Shown: piece after piece, positions 38,041-49,589 of the stretch
Layout of the letters: every line of letters begins with the position of its first letter
Numbering within the stretch: position 1 is the stretch's first letter
From: Ursus arctos
Lineage: Eukaryota; Chordata; Mammalia; Carnivora; Ursidae
DNA length: 64,000 bases
Reading direction: 5' to 3'
Assembly (NCBI RefSeq): GCF_023065955.2
Contig: NW_026622808.1
Coordinates: 46,202,475-46,266,474 of the forward strand
Program-made: the position numbers and the translations under genes
Notes under the pieces: generated by a model
What the model saw: the letters and a program-made list of their open reading frames with translations, nothing else
The model's database searches: none
What the model was told of the DNA's origin: nothing

Positions 38041-38575
38041 ATGCATCAGTTATCTATTGCTTTGTAACAAATTACCCCCAAATTCAGCATTCCAAAACAA
38101 CAATAAACACTGATTATCTCTTGTAGCTCCTAGAAGTCAGGAAATTAGGAGAAGCTTAGCTGGGTGGTTCTGGCTCCAGGCCTCTCATGAGGTCTTAATC
38201 AACTGAAGACATGACTGGGGCTGGAGGACCTACTTCTAAGAGGGTTTACTCAGATGGCTACCAAGTTAGTGCTAAGGGTTAGGGGGAGGCCTCATCATAT
38301 AGAACTCTCCATAGGGTTGCTTGAGAGTTCTCATGACATGGCAGCTGGCTGCCCCCAGAGGGAGGAATCCAAGAGACAGCAAGGCAGTCATTACAATGTC
38401 TTTTATGACAGCCTTGGAAGTCACACACTTTTTCTATACTTCATTTCTGTGGTATTGTACTAGTCAAACAGGCCAGTCTTAGGCAATATGGGATGGAACT
38501 ACAGAAGGGCATGGATACACAAGGGAAGCTAGGATCATTGGGAGACATCCTGGAGGCTGGCTATCATACTTTATA
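38041..38575 (+). mobile_element. ancient LTR-like interspersed repeat
   Basis: A long stretch follows a very common old mammalian repeat: 'tatctattgctttgtaacaa', 'gcttagctgggtggttctgg', 'tctccatagggttgcttgag', 'tgacatggcagctggctgcc' and the end 'tggaggctggctatcata'. I recognise the consensus but cannot name the family with confidence. The enclosed 69-residue frame is not a gene. Confidence 0.65.
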
Positions 38576-38958
38576 TTGTGGTTTAAGAATAAAGTTCATC
38601 CTGACCCATTAGTGATGTCTGCATCGAATGGGACATGGAAATGTTATCATGCATTCACGTATACATGGGGATATGTCACCCTAAAATTCCTGGATTTAAT
38701 CTCTGGAACTTTCAGAGATTAATTCAATTAATTTGAATTAGTTCAAGTCCGACCAAAGTCTGAAAAGGCACTCCCATTTTGGATGTATTTGTTCCAAAAT
38801 TGGCCAACCTCATTTTCCTACTAATCTAATTCTTCCTTCTGGGATTCATGTTGCTGAGCAGATCTGGGACAATACCATTCTATGTCATTTAGAAATATTT
38901 TCAAACCTTTCAGTTGTTTACAACAATGCTGGACTACTTTGGTCACCAACACAGGTTC

Positions 38959-41269
38959 AAAATTCTAAAGACAGCATCCTTTCCTGATTAAAACCCTTCA
39001 GAGTGTAGGAATAGAAGGTACATTTCTCAATCTCATAAAAGCCATCTATGAAAAGCCTACTGCAAATATTATTCTCAATGGGGAAAAGCTGGAAGCCTTT
39101 CCCTTAAGATCAGGAGCTCAACAAGGATGCCCACTCTCGCCACTATTATTCAACATAGTACTAGAAGTCCTTGCAACAGCAATCAGACGACAAAAAGGGA
39201 TCAAAGGTATTCAAATCGGCAAAGAAGAAGTCAAAATGTCTCTCTTCGCAGATGACATGATACTCTATATGGAAAACCCAAAAGAAGCCACTCCCAAACT
39301 ATTAGAAGTTATAGAGCAATTCAGTAACGTGGCGGGATACAAAATCAATGCTCAGAAATCAGTTGCATTTCTATACACGAATAACGAGACCAAAGAAAGA
39401 GAAATTAGGGAATCCATCCCATTTACAATAGCACCAAAAACCATACGTTACCTTGGAATTAACTTAACCAGAGACGTAAAGGACCTATATTCTAGAAACT
39501 ATAAATCACTCTTGAAAGACATTGAGGAAGACATAAAAAGATGGAAAGCTATTGCATGCTCATGGATCGGAAGAATTAACATAGTTAAAATGTCCATGCT
39601 ACCCAGAGCAATCTACACTTTCAATGCTATCCCGATCAAAATACCGAGGACATTTTTCAAAGAACTGGAACAAACAGTCCTTAAATTTGTATGGAAACAG
39701 AAAAGGCCGCAAATCTCCAAGGAACTGTGGAAAAGGAAAAACAAAGCTGGGGGCATCACAATGCCGGATTTCGAGCTGTACTACAAAGCTGTGATCACAA
39801 AGACAGCATGGTACTGGCACAAAAACAGACACATAGACCAATGGAACAGAATAGAGAGCCCAGAAATGGACCCTCGGCTCTTTGGGCAACTAATATTTGA
39901 TAAAGCAGGAAAAAACATCCGGTGGAAAAAAGACAGTCTCTTCAATAAATGGTGCTGGGAAAATTGGACAGCTACATGCAAGAGAATGAAACTTGACCAC
40001 TATCTCACACCATACACAAAAATAAACTCCAAATGGATGAAAGACCTCGATGTGAGACAGGAATCCATCAAAATTCTAGAGGAGAACATAGGCAACAACC
40101 TCTACGACATCGGCCAAAGCAACCTTTTTCATGACACATCCCCAAAGGCAAGAGAAACAAAAGATAAAATGAATTTATGGGACTTCATCAAGATTAAAAG
40201 TTTCTGCACAGCCAAGGAAACAGTCAGAAAAACTAAGAGGCAGCCCACGGAATGGGAGAATATATTTGCAAATGACACTACAGATAAAAGACTGGTATCC
40301 AAGATCTACAAAGAACTTCTCAAACTCAATACACGAGAAACAAATAAACAAATCATAAAATGGGCAGAAGATATGAACAGACACTTTTCCAATGAAGACA
40401 TACAAATGGCTAACAGACACATGAAAAAATGTTCAAAATCATTAGCCATCAGGGAAATTCAAATCAAAACCACACTGAGATACCACCTTACACCAGTTAG
40501 AATGGCAAAAATAGACAAGGCAAGAAACAACGATTGTTGGAGAGGATGTGGAGAAAGGGGATCCCTCCTACATTGTTGGTGGGAATGCAAGTTGGTACAG
40601 CCACTCTGGAAAACAGTGTGGAGGTCCCTTAAAAAGTTAAAAATTGAGCTACCCTATGATCCAGCCATTGCACTACTGGGTGTTTACCCTAAAGATACAG
40701 ACGTAGTGAAGAGAAGGGCCATATGCACCCCAATGTTCATAGCAGCAATGTCCACAATAGCTAAATCGTGGGAGGAGCTGAGATACCCTTCAACAGATGA
40801 CTGGATTAAGAAGTTGTGGTCCATATATACAATGGAATATTACTCAGCTATCAGAAAGAACGAGTTCTCAACATTTGCTACAACATGGACGGCATTGGAG
40901 GAGATAATGCTAAGTGAAATAAGTCAAGCAGAGAAAGACAACTATCATATGATTTCTCTCATCTATGGAACATAAGAACTAGGATGATCACTAGGGGAAG
41001 AAAGGGATAAAGAAAGGGGGGGTAATCAGAAGGGGGAATGAAACATGAGAGACTATGGACTATGAGAAACAAACTGAGGGCCTCAGAGGGGAGGGGGGTG
41101 GGGGAATGGGATAGACCGGTGATGGGTAGTAAGGAGGGCACGTATTGCATGGTGCACTGGTGTTATACACAACTAATGAATCATCGAGCCTTACATCGGA
41201 AACCGGGGATGTACTGTATGGTGACTAACATAATATAATAAAAAATCATTAAAAAAAATTCTAAAGACA
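38959..41269 (+). mobile_element. young 5'-truncated carnivore L1 with 15-bp TSD
   Basis: Body 38974-41254 lies between perfect 15-bp TSDs, aaaattctaaagaca (38959-38973 and 41255-41269; the leading As are shared with the tail). It starts within the ORF2 reverse-transcriptase region, contains the rest of ORF2, a G-rich 3' UTR (gaggggaggggggtggggga near 41085), an AATAAA at about 41237-41242 and a very short A tail. ORF1, the endonuclease domain and the 5' UTR promoter are absent, so it cannot move on its own. The perfect TSD and open frame mark it as the youngest L1 in the window. Confidence 0.98.
38975..40975 (+). pseudogene. L1 ORF2 C-terminal fragment, frame intact
   Basis: The L1 ORF2 protein makes DNA copies of L1 RNA at nicked chromosomal sites. 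Here 666 codons stay open from the truncation point to the stop at 40973-40975; the first internal ATG is at 39236. A full mammalian ORF2 is about 1,275 residues, so roughly the C-terminal half remains. The [10 protein letters not shown] motif is at about 39125-39154 and the catalytic FADD at 39245-39256. The C-terminal zinc-knuckle-like motif C-x3-C-x7-H-x4-C has all four ligands (codons at 40535, 40547, 40571 and 40586). The endonuclease domain and the first part of the polymerase are missing. There is no promoter of its own and no host-gene context. Best read as a recently inserted, non-functional fragment rather than a gene. The minus-strand frames beneath it are shadows. Confidence 0.95.
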
Positions 41270-42736
41270 TTGTTCCCTCTAATTTGTAATTTATATGCAT
41301 TATTTAGCAAAAACCAGCCACCAGGAAAAAGCAACAGGAAATCTAAATTACCCTTCAATATTACCATATTCATATCCATATGGGAATTCCACAGTATAAA
41401 TCAGATCTAAACAAGTTTTGCCCCCGAATTCCTTAAAATGTAAAAAATGATATAGATTATTCAGTTTGCAGATGACAGTTCAAAGCCTTCCTCTTTGTCC
41501 TCTTGTGACAAACTTAATATAAATATGTCTAAAGTAGAATAATTGTCAAACAGCAAGAGAGGTTCACTGGGAGGAAGAGTTATACTTGATCTATGTTTCA
41601 ACCTCTCCCTGAAATAACTTGTCAACCCACAGCATAAACAATATCCTTAGTATGCTCCCATGGAATATTTAAATTGCAATCCTATTTCACAATTACATTT
41701 ACTCAGGTGTACCTCCTTGGTTATATCAAGATCATATGAGCATGTAAGACTTAAGTCAGCAGAGGGCAAAATATAAATATTTATACATATGAACACCTAA
41801 AAAATAAAGTCTCAAAACTCAAACTGTTAAAATTTCTTCCATGCACCCTCTTTTTAATGACGCAGCTGGTTATTTCTAACAGCATTTAAAAACATCCCAG
41901 CAGGATATTATCTATTTGTAATACATTCTTGTACATCCCTAGGGTTGGGAACAAAATATTAATTTTGGAATGTTAGAATAAAATGTGAACATTAAATAAA
42001 CAAAGATATTTACCTGGAAAGAAATAAACAAACCAACAAAAAATACAAAGGAGCAGTTCAGGTCTAAAGTCATCCTCATTGCCAAAAGCTCAACTGCTTT
42101 GTTGATTATCATTTTTTATTATGATACTAGGTAGAGGAGTCTGAGTTTTTCTTTTTCAAGGAGATGCCAATCTCTTTTTAATCATTCTCCAATTTAAGGG
42201 TAAAAGAACCTACTTAAACTCTGAGAGGTATAGGCTTTATGTAGGATGCCAGGAAGACAGATTTTAATTAATTTAATCACAGTGAAATCTCAACATCTAA
42301 AATAATTACCAGTACCTAGCCAAGAAACTATTATCTGTTGAAGGTAATCAGTAAAAGGGAGCCAGGCTGGTCAGTGAAGAATCTAACAAAAGCCTTTTTA
42401 TTGTTGCTGATCAAGAACAAAATCATCAGGAGTGGATTATTCTGCCTCAACTTCCCTTTCTCTCTCTGCCAACCCAAGTTCAGTGTAAAATGACCAAAAC
42501 AACTTGGATGTATTTGTGGGTGAATCCCATCTCCATATGGTGCCTGTGAAGAAGTCTGTTTTATTTATCTAGTTTATAACACTGAAATGTGATGATTACA
42601 TTTTGTTTAATATATGTTTGCTGTGTTGCAAAATACTTTGGCTCTCTTAAAAATATAAGTTAGACACAACTGGGTTCTGCTGAGTCATTCATACACATAA
42701 GCCCTGAGAGCATTAATTGAAAACAGCTGGGGAGTG
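41270..42736. other. unique AT-rich sequence, nothing recognised
   Basis: No repeat, exon or RNA gene was recognised. Confidence 0.45.
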
Positions 42737-43140
42737 ACTTTTTTAAAATAACAGCTTTATTGAGATATAATTCACAAACGATAAAATTTGTCCTTTGAAA
42801 ACATACAACTCAGTGTTTTTTGTATATTCACAAAGTTGTGCAACCATCACCACTGCCTAATTCCAGAACATTTTCATCACTACCAAAAGAATCCCCATAT
42901 ATTAAACACGAAAAGTCACTCCCTACCTCCTCTTCCACCTTGCCCCTACAATAATCTACCTTATAGCTCTATAAATCTGTCTATGGACAATTCATATAAG
43001 TGGAATGCTACAATATGTGGCCTTTTGGATGGACTTCTTTCACTTAGCATAACGTTTTGAGGTTCATCCATGTTGTAGCATATACTGGTATGCACTCTTT
43101 TTTTACACCTGAATAATATTCCATTGTATACATATACCAA
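42737..43140 (-). mobile_element. L1M (L1MB-like) 3'-end relic
   Basis: Minus-strand L1M 3' end: 'aacagctttattgagatata', 'attcacaaagttgtgcaacc', 'atcaccactgcctaattcca', 'tccatgttgtagcatatact', 'aataatattccattgtatac'. It stops abruptly where the plus-strand L1 at 43141 begins. Confidence 0.9.
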
Positions 43141-43163
43141 GTTCTTACGTATATAGAAAACCT

Positions 43164-43388
43164 AAAAACTCCATCAAGGGGCGCCTGCGTGGCTTAGTCA
43201 TTAAGCATCTGCCTTCAGCTCAGGGCGTGATCCCAGCATTCTGGGATGGAGCCCCACATCAGGCTCCTCCACTGGGAGCCTGCTTCTTCCTCTCCCACTA
43301 CCCCTGCCTGTGTTCCCCCTCTCGCTGGCTATCTCCCTCGCTGTCAAATAAATAAATAAAATCTTAAAAAAAAAAAAAACTCCATCAA
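43164..43388 (+). mobile_element. SINEC nested in L1, 14-bp TSD
   Basis: Body 43178-43374 starts ggggcgcctgcgtggcttag. Perfect TSD aaaaactccatcaa at 43164-43177 and 43375-43388 (the As are shared with the tail). Confidence 0.95.
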
Positions 43389-43745
43389 AAAAACTATTAG
43401 AATAAATGATTTCAATAAAGCCACAAGATACAAAATTAACATACAGAAATAATTTGTGTTTCTATCTACTAATAACGAGCTATCAGAAAGAAAAATTTTA
43501 AAAATAATCTTATTTATAATTGTATAAAAGGAATAAAATTATAAAATTCATAGTAATAAACTTAACCAAAGAGGTAAAAAGACCTATAATCTGAAAACTA
43601 TAAGACACTGATTAAAAAAATTAAAAATAACACAAATAAATGGAAAGATAATACCATGCTCAAAGACTAGAAGAATTAATATTATTAAAATGTCCAGACT
43701 ACCCAAAGCAATCTACAGATTTAATGCTAACCTCATCAAAACACC

Positions 43746-43974
43746 AATGGCATGGGTGCCTGAGTGGCCCAGTTGGGTAAGCATCTGACTCTTGATTTTG
43801 GCTCAGGTCATGATCTCAGGGTTGTGAGAACAAGCCCTGTGTTGGGCTCCGCACTTAGTGGGAAGTCTGCTTCTCTCTCTCTCTCTCCTCTGTCCCTCCC
43901 CCTGTTTATACTCTAAATATATACATACATATATACAATCTTAATGACATCAAGAACAATAAAAAAAATGACAT
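43746..43974 (+). mobile_element. older SINEC nested in L1
   Basis: Body about 43754-43966: 'gggtgcctgagtggcccagt', 'atctgactcttgattttggc', then a CT tract and a decayed A/T-rich tail. L1 resumes after it. Likely TSD aatggcat/aatgacat (43746-43753, 43967-43974). Confidence 0.88.
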
Positions 43975-44127
43975 TTTTCACAGAAAACAACCTTAAAATT
44001 TGTATGGAACCACAAAAAAACCCAAGTAGCCAAAGTAATCTTGAGAAAGAAGAAAAGGGTTGGTATTGTGCTCCCTGATTTCAAACTATTCTACAAAGCT
44101 ATAGTAATCAAAACAGTATGATTCTGT

Positions 44128-44145
44128 CACACACACACACACACG

Positions 44146-44177
<32 letters not shown>
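44128..44177. repeat. (CA)n microsatellite with CG interruptions
   Basis: About 25 CA units with two CG variants, inside the decayed L1 ORF2. Confidence 0.97.
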
Positions 44178-44181
<4 letters not shown>

Positions 44182-45670
44182 AGACACAAAGTTCAACAGA
44201 ATAGAATAGAGAACCCAGAGATAAATCCCAGGCTTACATAGTCAATTAATCTACAACAAAGGAGGCAAGAATATACCACAGGGAAAAGACAGTCTCTTCA
44301 ATAAATAGTATTAGAAAAACTAGACCACTGCATGCAAAAGAATGAAAATGTACCACTATCTTACACCAATTTGAAAATAAATTCAAAATGGATTAAAGAC
44401 TTGAATGTAAGAACTGAAACCACAAAACTCGCAGGAAAAAAAAACATAATAAGCTCTTTGACATTGATCTTAGCATTATTTTTTGGACCTCTCTCCCCAG
44501 GCAAGGGCAACAAAAGTTAAACAGGTGAGATTACATCAAACTGAAAAGCTTCTGCACAGTGAAGAAACCCATCAATGAAATGAAAAGGCAACCTACTGAA
44601 TGGAAGAAGATATTTGCAAATAATATGTTTAATAAGAGGTTAAAATCCAAAACATATAAAGAACTTATACAATTTAATATCAAAAAGACCAACCAGACTA
44701 AAGAATGGGCAGAGGATTTGAAGAGACATTTTTCCAAAGAAGATACACACACGGACAACAAGCACATGAAAAGGTGCTCAACATCACGAATCATTGGAGG
44801 AAATGCATATCAAAACTACAATGAGGTAACTATTTCATCATACCTGTCAGAATGGTGATGATCAAAAAGAGGAGAGATGACAATTGTTAGTGAAGAAGTG
44901 GAGAAAAGGGAACACTCATATACTATTGGTAGGAATGTACATTGGTGCAGCCACCATGGAAAACAGTAATGGAGGTTCCTCAAAAATAAAAATAAAAATA
45001 GAACTACCAGATGAGCTAGCTATTCCACTTGTGGTTTTTTATCCAGAGAAAATAAAAACATCAATTCGAAGAGCTATATGCACCCCTACGTTCATTGCAA
45101 CATTATTTATAATAGCCAAGATATGGAAACAACCCAAGTGTACACTGATAAATGAATAAAGAAGTGGTATCTATATATAATAGAATATTACTCAGTCATA
45201 AAAAGAATGAAATCTTGCTGTTTGCATCATGGATGGACCCAGAGGATATTATACAAAGTGAAATAAGTCAGAAAAAGACAAATACTGTATGATTGCACTT
45301 ATAAGTGGAATCTAAAAAATAAAACGGATGAACAAGTGAAACAAGACAGAAATAGACTCATAGACACAGGAAACAAACTCTTGGTTACCACAAGGAGGAG
45401 GGTTTCAGGGGCGGGGGGGATGGGGCAGGCAAAATAGGTGAAGGGAATTAAGAGGTACAAACTCCTAGAGGTAACAAGCATAGAGAATACAGTAAAAAAT
45501 AACGTAATAACTTTGTATGTTGACAAATAGTAGCTAGACTTATTGCTGGGATCATTTCATAGTGTATAAAAGTATCAAATGACCATGATATACACCAGAA
45601 ACTAGTAGGATATTATATATTAACTATACTTCAATTTTTAAAAAAATGAATCAGGGACAATTCTTGCCTG

Positions 45671-45723
45671 TGACCAACTGTTAGTTGGTCAGGGTCAGGA
45701 AACTGTTAGTTTCCTTCTGACCC
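45671..45723. other. two adjacent perfect stem-loops
   Basis: First: tgaccaact-gtt-agttggtca (45671-45691), a 9-bp stem. Second: ggaaact-gtt-agtttcc (45698-45714), with outer arms gggtca (45692-45697) and tgaccc (45718-45723). Both share the core aactgttagtt or its equivalent. Located just beyond the end of the old L1. Confidence 0.8.
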
Positions 45724-45734
45724 AAAGTCTTTAC

Positions 45735-45780
45735 AGATTTAAAAAAAAAAAAAAAAGGTAAGAAAGAAAGAAAATAAGAT
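45735..45780. repeat. A-rich tract
   Basis: An A run followed by GAAA units. It may be a residual retroposon tail. Confidence 0.8.
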
Positions 45781-45839
45781 CCTTTTTTGTTCAGGCTTTA
45801 CTGTGCCAAACTCCTAGAGATAAGTCATAATTTTTCTGA

Positions 45840-46150
45840 ATAAATCATGATAATTCTTGTCCCCTTTGCCAAATATTCTCTTTTCCAACCTCCATTGCAA
45901 CTAGGAGTGGCAATGTGGCCCAGTTCTGGTAAATAAGACATAAGAGAACATCATTTGAGCTTGTGAAATTTTCTCCACTAAGGCAAGGAGACTGTTCTCC
46001 CACATATTCCCCTCCTTCCTGCGTAAGATGCTAGGGACACAGTACCTGAAACTGAGACAGCCATCTTGGGACCATGAGGCTACCAACACAAGGAAGATAC
46101 ATCAGTTCACTCAGAATGATGGAAAAATCTTGGGTGTTTAATACTATCAT
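45840..46150 (+). mobile_element. old LTR-like repeat (MLT1-like), tentative
   Basis: 'caactaggagtggcaatgtg', 'gcccagttctggtaaataag', 'gacagccatcttgggaccat', 'gaggctaccaacacaaggaa' follow the recurrent old LTR-like consensus seen at 12.5 and 19.1 kb. The 62-residue antisense frame is fortuitous. Confidence 0.55.
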
Positions 46151-47183
46151 TGAACCACAGAATATTCTTTCAGAACGTTTTACTAAATAAATAATACACA
46201 TTGTTATGATTTAAAACAAACAAGCTAACTTACAGACAGACCAAATAGTGGAAATTCTCTAGTGATCAATCTTTAGGGGAGCTCCAAAGCCGTTTCTCCC
46301 CTCCAGTGCCTGGCAAGCCTGTTGGTTTTCAAGGCTACTGAGTTCAGAAAGAGGGTAGAATTATGACAAGTTCTAAAATGCCATAAATCTTGCCAAGATT
46401 CAGCCATTTTTTTAAAAATAGACTCTTCCTAGATTGTTACAAGTTTTCGGTTAACTTCCAGAGATTCCCAAAAGTTGATTTTGACAGTTTTTTCCAGAGT
46501 TCTCATTTCTTTTATAGAACAGTGAATTTTCAGAGGTCCTTATTCCACCATTTCAGAAGCTGGACCAATGTCTTTTGGGGGGGGGGGCAGAGAGACTCCT
46601 AATCCAGAATTTTGAAAAGAATGATTAAAAGTCAGATTTGAGCCAGTTTCCTTGGGGGGAAAATATATTTAATAGCAGGTAGGCTAGTGGAGTAGTTGTC
46701 AATTCTAAAAAATAATAAGAAGAAAAATTAATATGTCAATTAACCTAATTATTGAAATTTTTCAAGTGGCAGAGCATACTCTTTGTACTGAACTTCTTTT
46801 CTGTTCACTTATTATTAATTCAGAACCAAACAGAATTGGAAATAATATTTCATTATACTAAGCATGCGTATCTTTATTTATATTTCTTCATGGCACTCAC
46901 TGCTGAGAGTGAGGAAGGGAAATTCCTGATTTTTGTTACTTTTTCCATGCCCAAACGATGTGTCAACTGTGTGCTACCCAAATGAGGCGTGTTGTGGCAG
47001 CTACCAGAGATGAGACAACGTGCTGAGAAAATTAAACTCTTTCAGACTTGTCCTAAAAAACTTAACCCTTTATATGATAGCAACATCGCAGAGATTGTCC
47101 CCAAATCCACTGGAGGAGGGAAAAAAATCCTGTTGCTAATAGTGATACATACATTATTGCAGTCTGGATTTTATGGGGGTAAA

Positions 47184-47186
<3 letters not shown>
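46151..47186. other. unique sequence; poly-G run
   Basis: An 11-G run sits at 46577-46587. No exon or transposon was recognised. Confidence 0.45.
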
Positions 47187-47229
<43 letters not shown>

Positions 47230-47286
47230 TTCTTTCTTTCTTTTCCTTCCTTCCTTCCTTCCTTCCTTCCTTCCTTCCTTCCTTTT
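47187..47286. repeat. compound pyrimidine microsatellite
   Basis: (TC)n passes to (TTTC)n and then to about ten CCTT units, roughly 100 bp of pure pyrimidine on the plus strand. Frames on both strands through it are repeat artefacts. Confidence 0.97.
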
Positions 47287-48414
47287 AGGATAGCACTTGA
47301 TATCCAACTTTCAAGGTTATGTGAAAACTAAACATTTGTAGGCTATTTGAATGTAATTATTATATTTAATAACATATTACATAGCAGCTGATGGCCTTAG
47401 GGAATCAACTGCTATCACTTCCAAAATTAGTTGGTGATGTTAGCAGAGAGAGGGTAGCAGAAGTTACTCCCCTTCAGATATCTCCAAAGAGCAACACTGT
47501 CTCCTTATAAATTTAGAGCCCAGGCACCCAAACCAACAGCTGCTTCGGTGCGGTGGAAGCAAAGTGAGATTCTCAGCTTAGATATCTATAAGCTTTGAGG
47601 CAGAATAAAGGTGTACTATGTTCCTTTCTTGATTCAGCTAATTGCTGAATGACATTTTAATAAGCACCTGAGATAGGATAAACCTGCTATTTATATTAAA
47701 ATCAGCCCCAAGCTGCAGACAAGAATTGTGACTGGAGAATCCAACAGGAACGCCCCGATACCAAAGCTGGGCAAAATGAAAACATTCCCATCACTGTATA
47801 TCTTTGAAGTCCATAAGCAAGGGATAAGAAAACTTTCTCCCCTTCCTATAAGAAGAATCAAATCCAAAGGCTGCAGCAAGAATAATTTCCTCACATGCTG
47901 TTAAAATCCTAATTAGAAATTTCAACTTGAAGATTCCAATAGTTCTTTGCTCTCGTTTTATCTCAACTAACATTTTAGGCGGTTGGTTTGTGATCTTCCA
48001 GAAAACCTTGTTTCAAGATAAGCCCTTTCATCTTTCAAATGGCTTTGGGGCATCTTTCTCAGTGCCAGGAACACAGCCATCCATTTCACAAATGAGGCCA
48101 AATGATGACATTACTTGGCCTTCTTTCACAAACATCATTCCTATCCACAGCAAAGCAGTGAATGTTGCAACGGCATCTGAGGCTTACAAACTGTCTCTGT
48201 AAATCTCTACACACAAGGAAATCAATAGATGTTTTTAGAAACTCCGAGTTCCCCTATATACTAATAAGCTGAACACAATGAGGAAAAGAATGTGTTGGAG
48301 GATTCTGCTTCTTTGATGAATCTTATTATGGTCCCTTGGTCTTTGGGTTTTTTTGTTGTTTTTTTTTAATTCCAAGACTGAATCCTGGGAGAAGACAATA
48401 CCCTCCAAAACAGG
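47287..48414. other. unique sequence, nothing recognised
   Basis: Short overlapping frames at 47691-48202 lack motifs. A T-rich tract lies at about 48345-48368. Confidence 0.45.
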
Positions 48415-48605
48415 CAAGGCAGTCCTTAGCCAGGATGACCTTGAACAAATCACCTACACCTTATTTGCTTCCATTTCTTACATACAAATGGAATAATAAT
48501 AGTACCCAACGCAAAGGACTGTACTGAGGCATAGGCTCATGTCAAGTGCCGACTCCTATGCCTGGCTCCCAATCAATGCCCAGTAATTGGTAGCTCTGAC
48601 GATGA
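48415..48605 (+). mobile_element. MIR SINE
   Basis: 'gatgaccttgaacaaatcac', 'tacatacaaatggaataata', 'atagtacccaacgcaaagga', 'atgcctggctcccaatcaat': plus-strand MIR. Confidence 0.8.
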
Positions 48606-49454
48606 CAAGAAGTAGATTGATGACAGGTAAGGAAGAGGATACTGATGACTAGCTGACGTTGACATTTAGCTCAAAAACTGCCTATTCTGTTGCTCGTCTC
48701 CTTTCACTCTCCCTTGCAATGTTTTCTTCCTCAGCACTCGAAGAGTTCAGATCCCCCAGAAAGAGAATCCATGGTTTAATCAGTCTAAATGTCACAACTG
48801 GAAGAAGACTGGAAGAAAACAATGAATAAATTACTCAACAGGGAGACTCCCGACACTGGAGCATCTGTGTGGAGGCACTTTTTGAGGGTAGCCAGAGAGG
48901 AAGGAAGGAAGGAGACCAAGTAAAAAGCAGAAGAAACAGCCCAATGGGGAGCCCGCCTGGATAGTTAGTCTTTGTGAAGCCGATTCATAGGTATTACTGC
49001 AATGAGCACCTCTGTCAGAAGATAGAGCCATAGAGACTTTCCCTAGTGTTGTGTGATTAGACTATGACACAAAGCAACACAAATGCAGTCCTCCCTTCCA
49101 AGCCGCCAGCCCTCCTCCTCTTAATTTTGCAGACTGATTACTCAATTTTAGTTTTTAGTTGATTAAGAAATTTCTTCCCTGTGCTAGGGTTAACCTATTT
49201 ATTAGATGATAATACCACTTATCTGGAAAACTATGGAGAGGCATTTAATTCCAATGCATATAAGAAAGTACATTTATAGATACTGTGAAGAAAAGTAAGT
49301 TCTAAGCTTCTAAAATTTGAATTCCAAGGTTTTTCTGGTGGGGGCAAAGGTTTTTGTTTCTTTTTGATTTCAAAGATGTGGATATCAATGATTAAAATTA
49401 TTTTTTTCTGATTAATGTAAGGAAGAGGAGTAATAAACGAGAGTAATCATACAG
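48606..49454. other. unique sequence, nothing recognised
   Basis: No repeat family or exon could be assigned. Confidence 0.4.
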
Positions 49455-49580
49455 AAGTTGAAAGCCCAAAGACTTGGATTCAAATTCCATCTCTAGCTTG
49501 AATGAGCTGTGCTACGGTAAGAAAGTCATTTAATTTCTCCACGCTAGTTCTCTCACTTGTAAAATGAGAGTGCTTAATAA
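49455..49580 (+). mobile_element. MIR fragment
   Basis: 'aaagacttggattcaaattc' (B box region), 'agaaagtcatttaatttctc', 'ctctcacttgtaaaatgaga'. Confidence 0.82.
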
Positions 49581-49589
49581 CTTAATAAC

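Larger units (their letters stand above)
43141..45645 (+). mobile_element. old L1, 5'-truncated, carrying two SINEs and a CA array
   Basis: ORF2 from the region just after the catalytic aspartates ('tagaaaacctaaaaactcca') through the C-terminus ('aaaatgtccagactacccaa', 'gcttctgcacagtgaagaaa') to the 3' UTR and end 'aactatacttcaatttttaa'. Many frame breaks make it an old pseudogene copy. It was later hit by SINEs at 43178 and 43754 and grew a CA microsatellite at 44128. Plus frames of 87-99 residues near 44.5-45.1 kb are its ORF2 debris. Confidence 0.92.

Noticed and set aside
39236..40975. Long 579-residue open frame as a host gene
   Set aside because: FADD and [10 protein letters not shown] polymerase motifs, the CCHC end, an L1 3' UTR and flanking TSDs show it is a 5'-truncated LINE-1 ORF2.
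42737..45645. Single twin-primed L1 spanning both strands
   Set aside because: The minus part is an L1M 3' UTR, whereas twin priming inverts the 5' part, so two separate elements are more likely.
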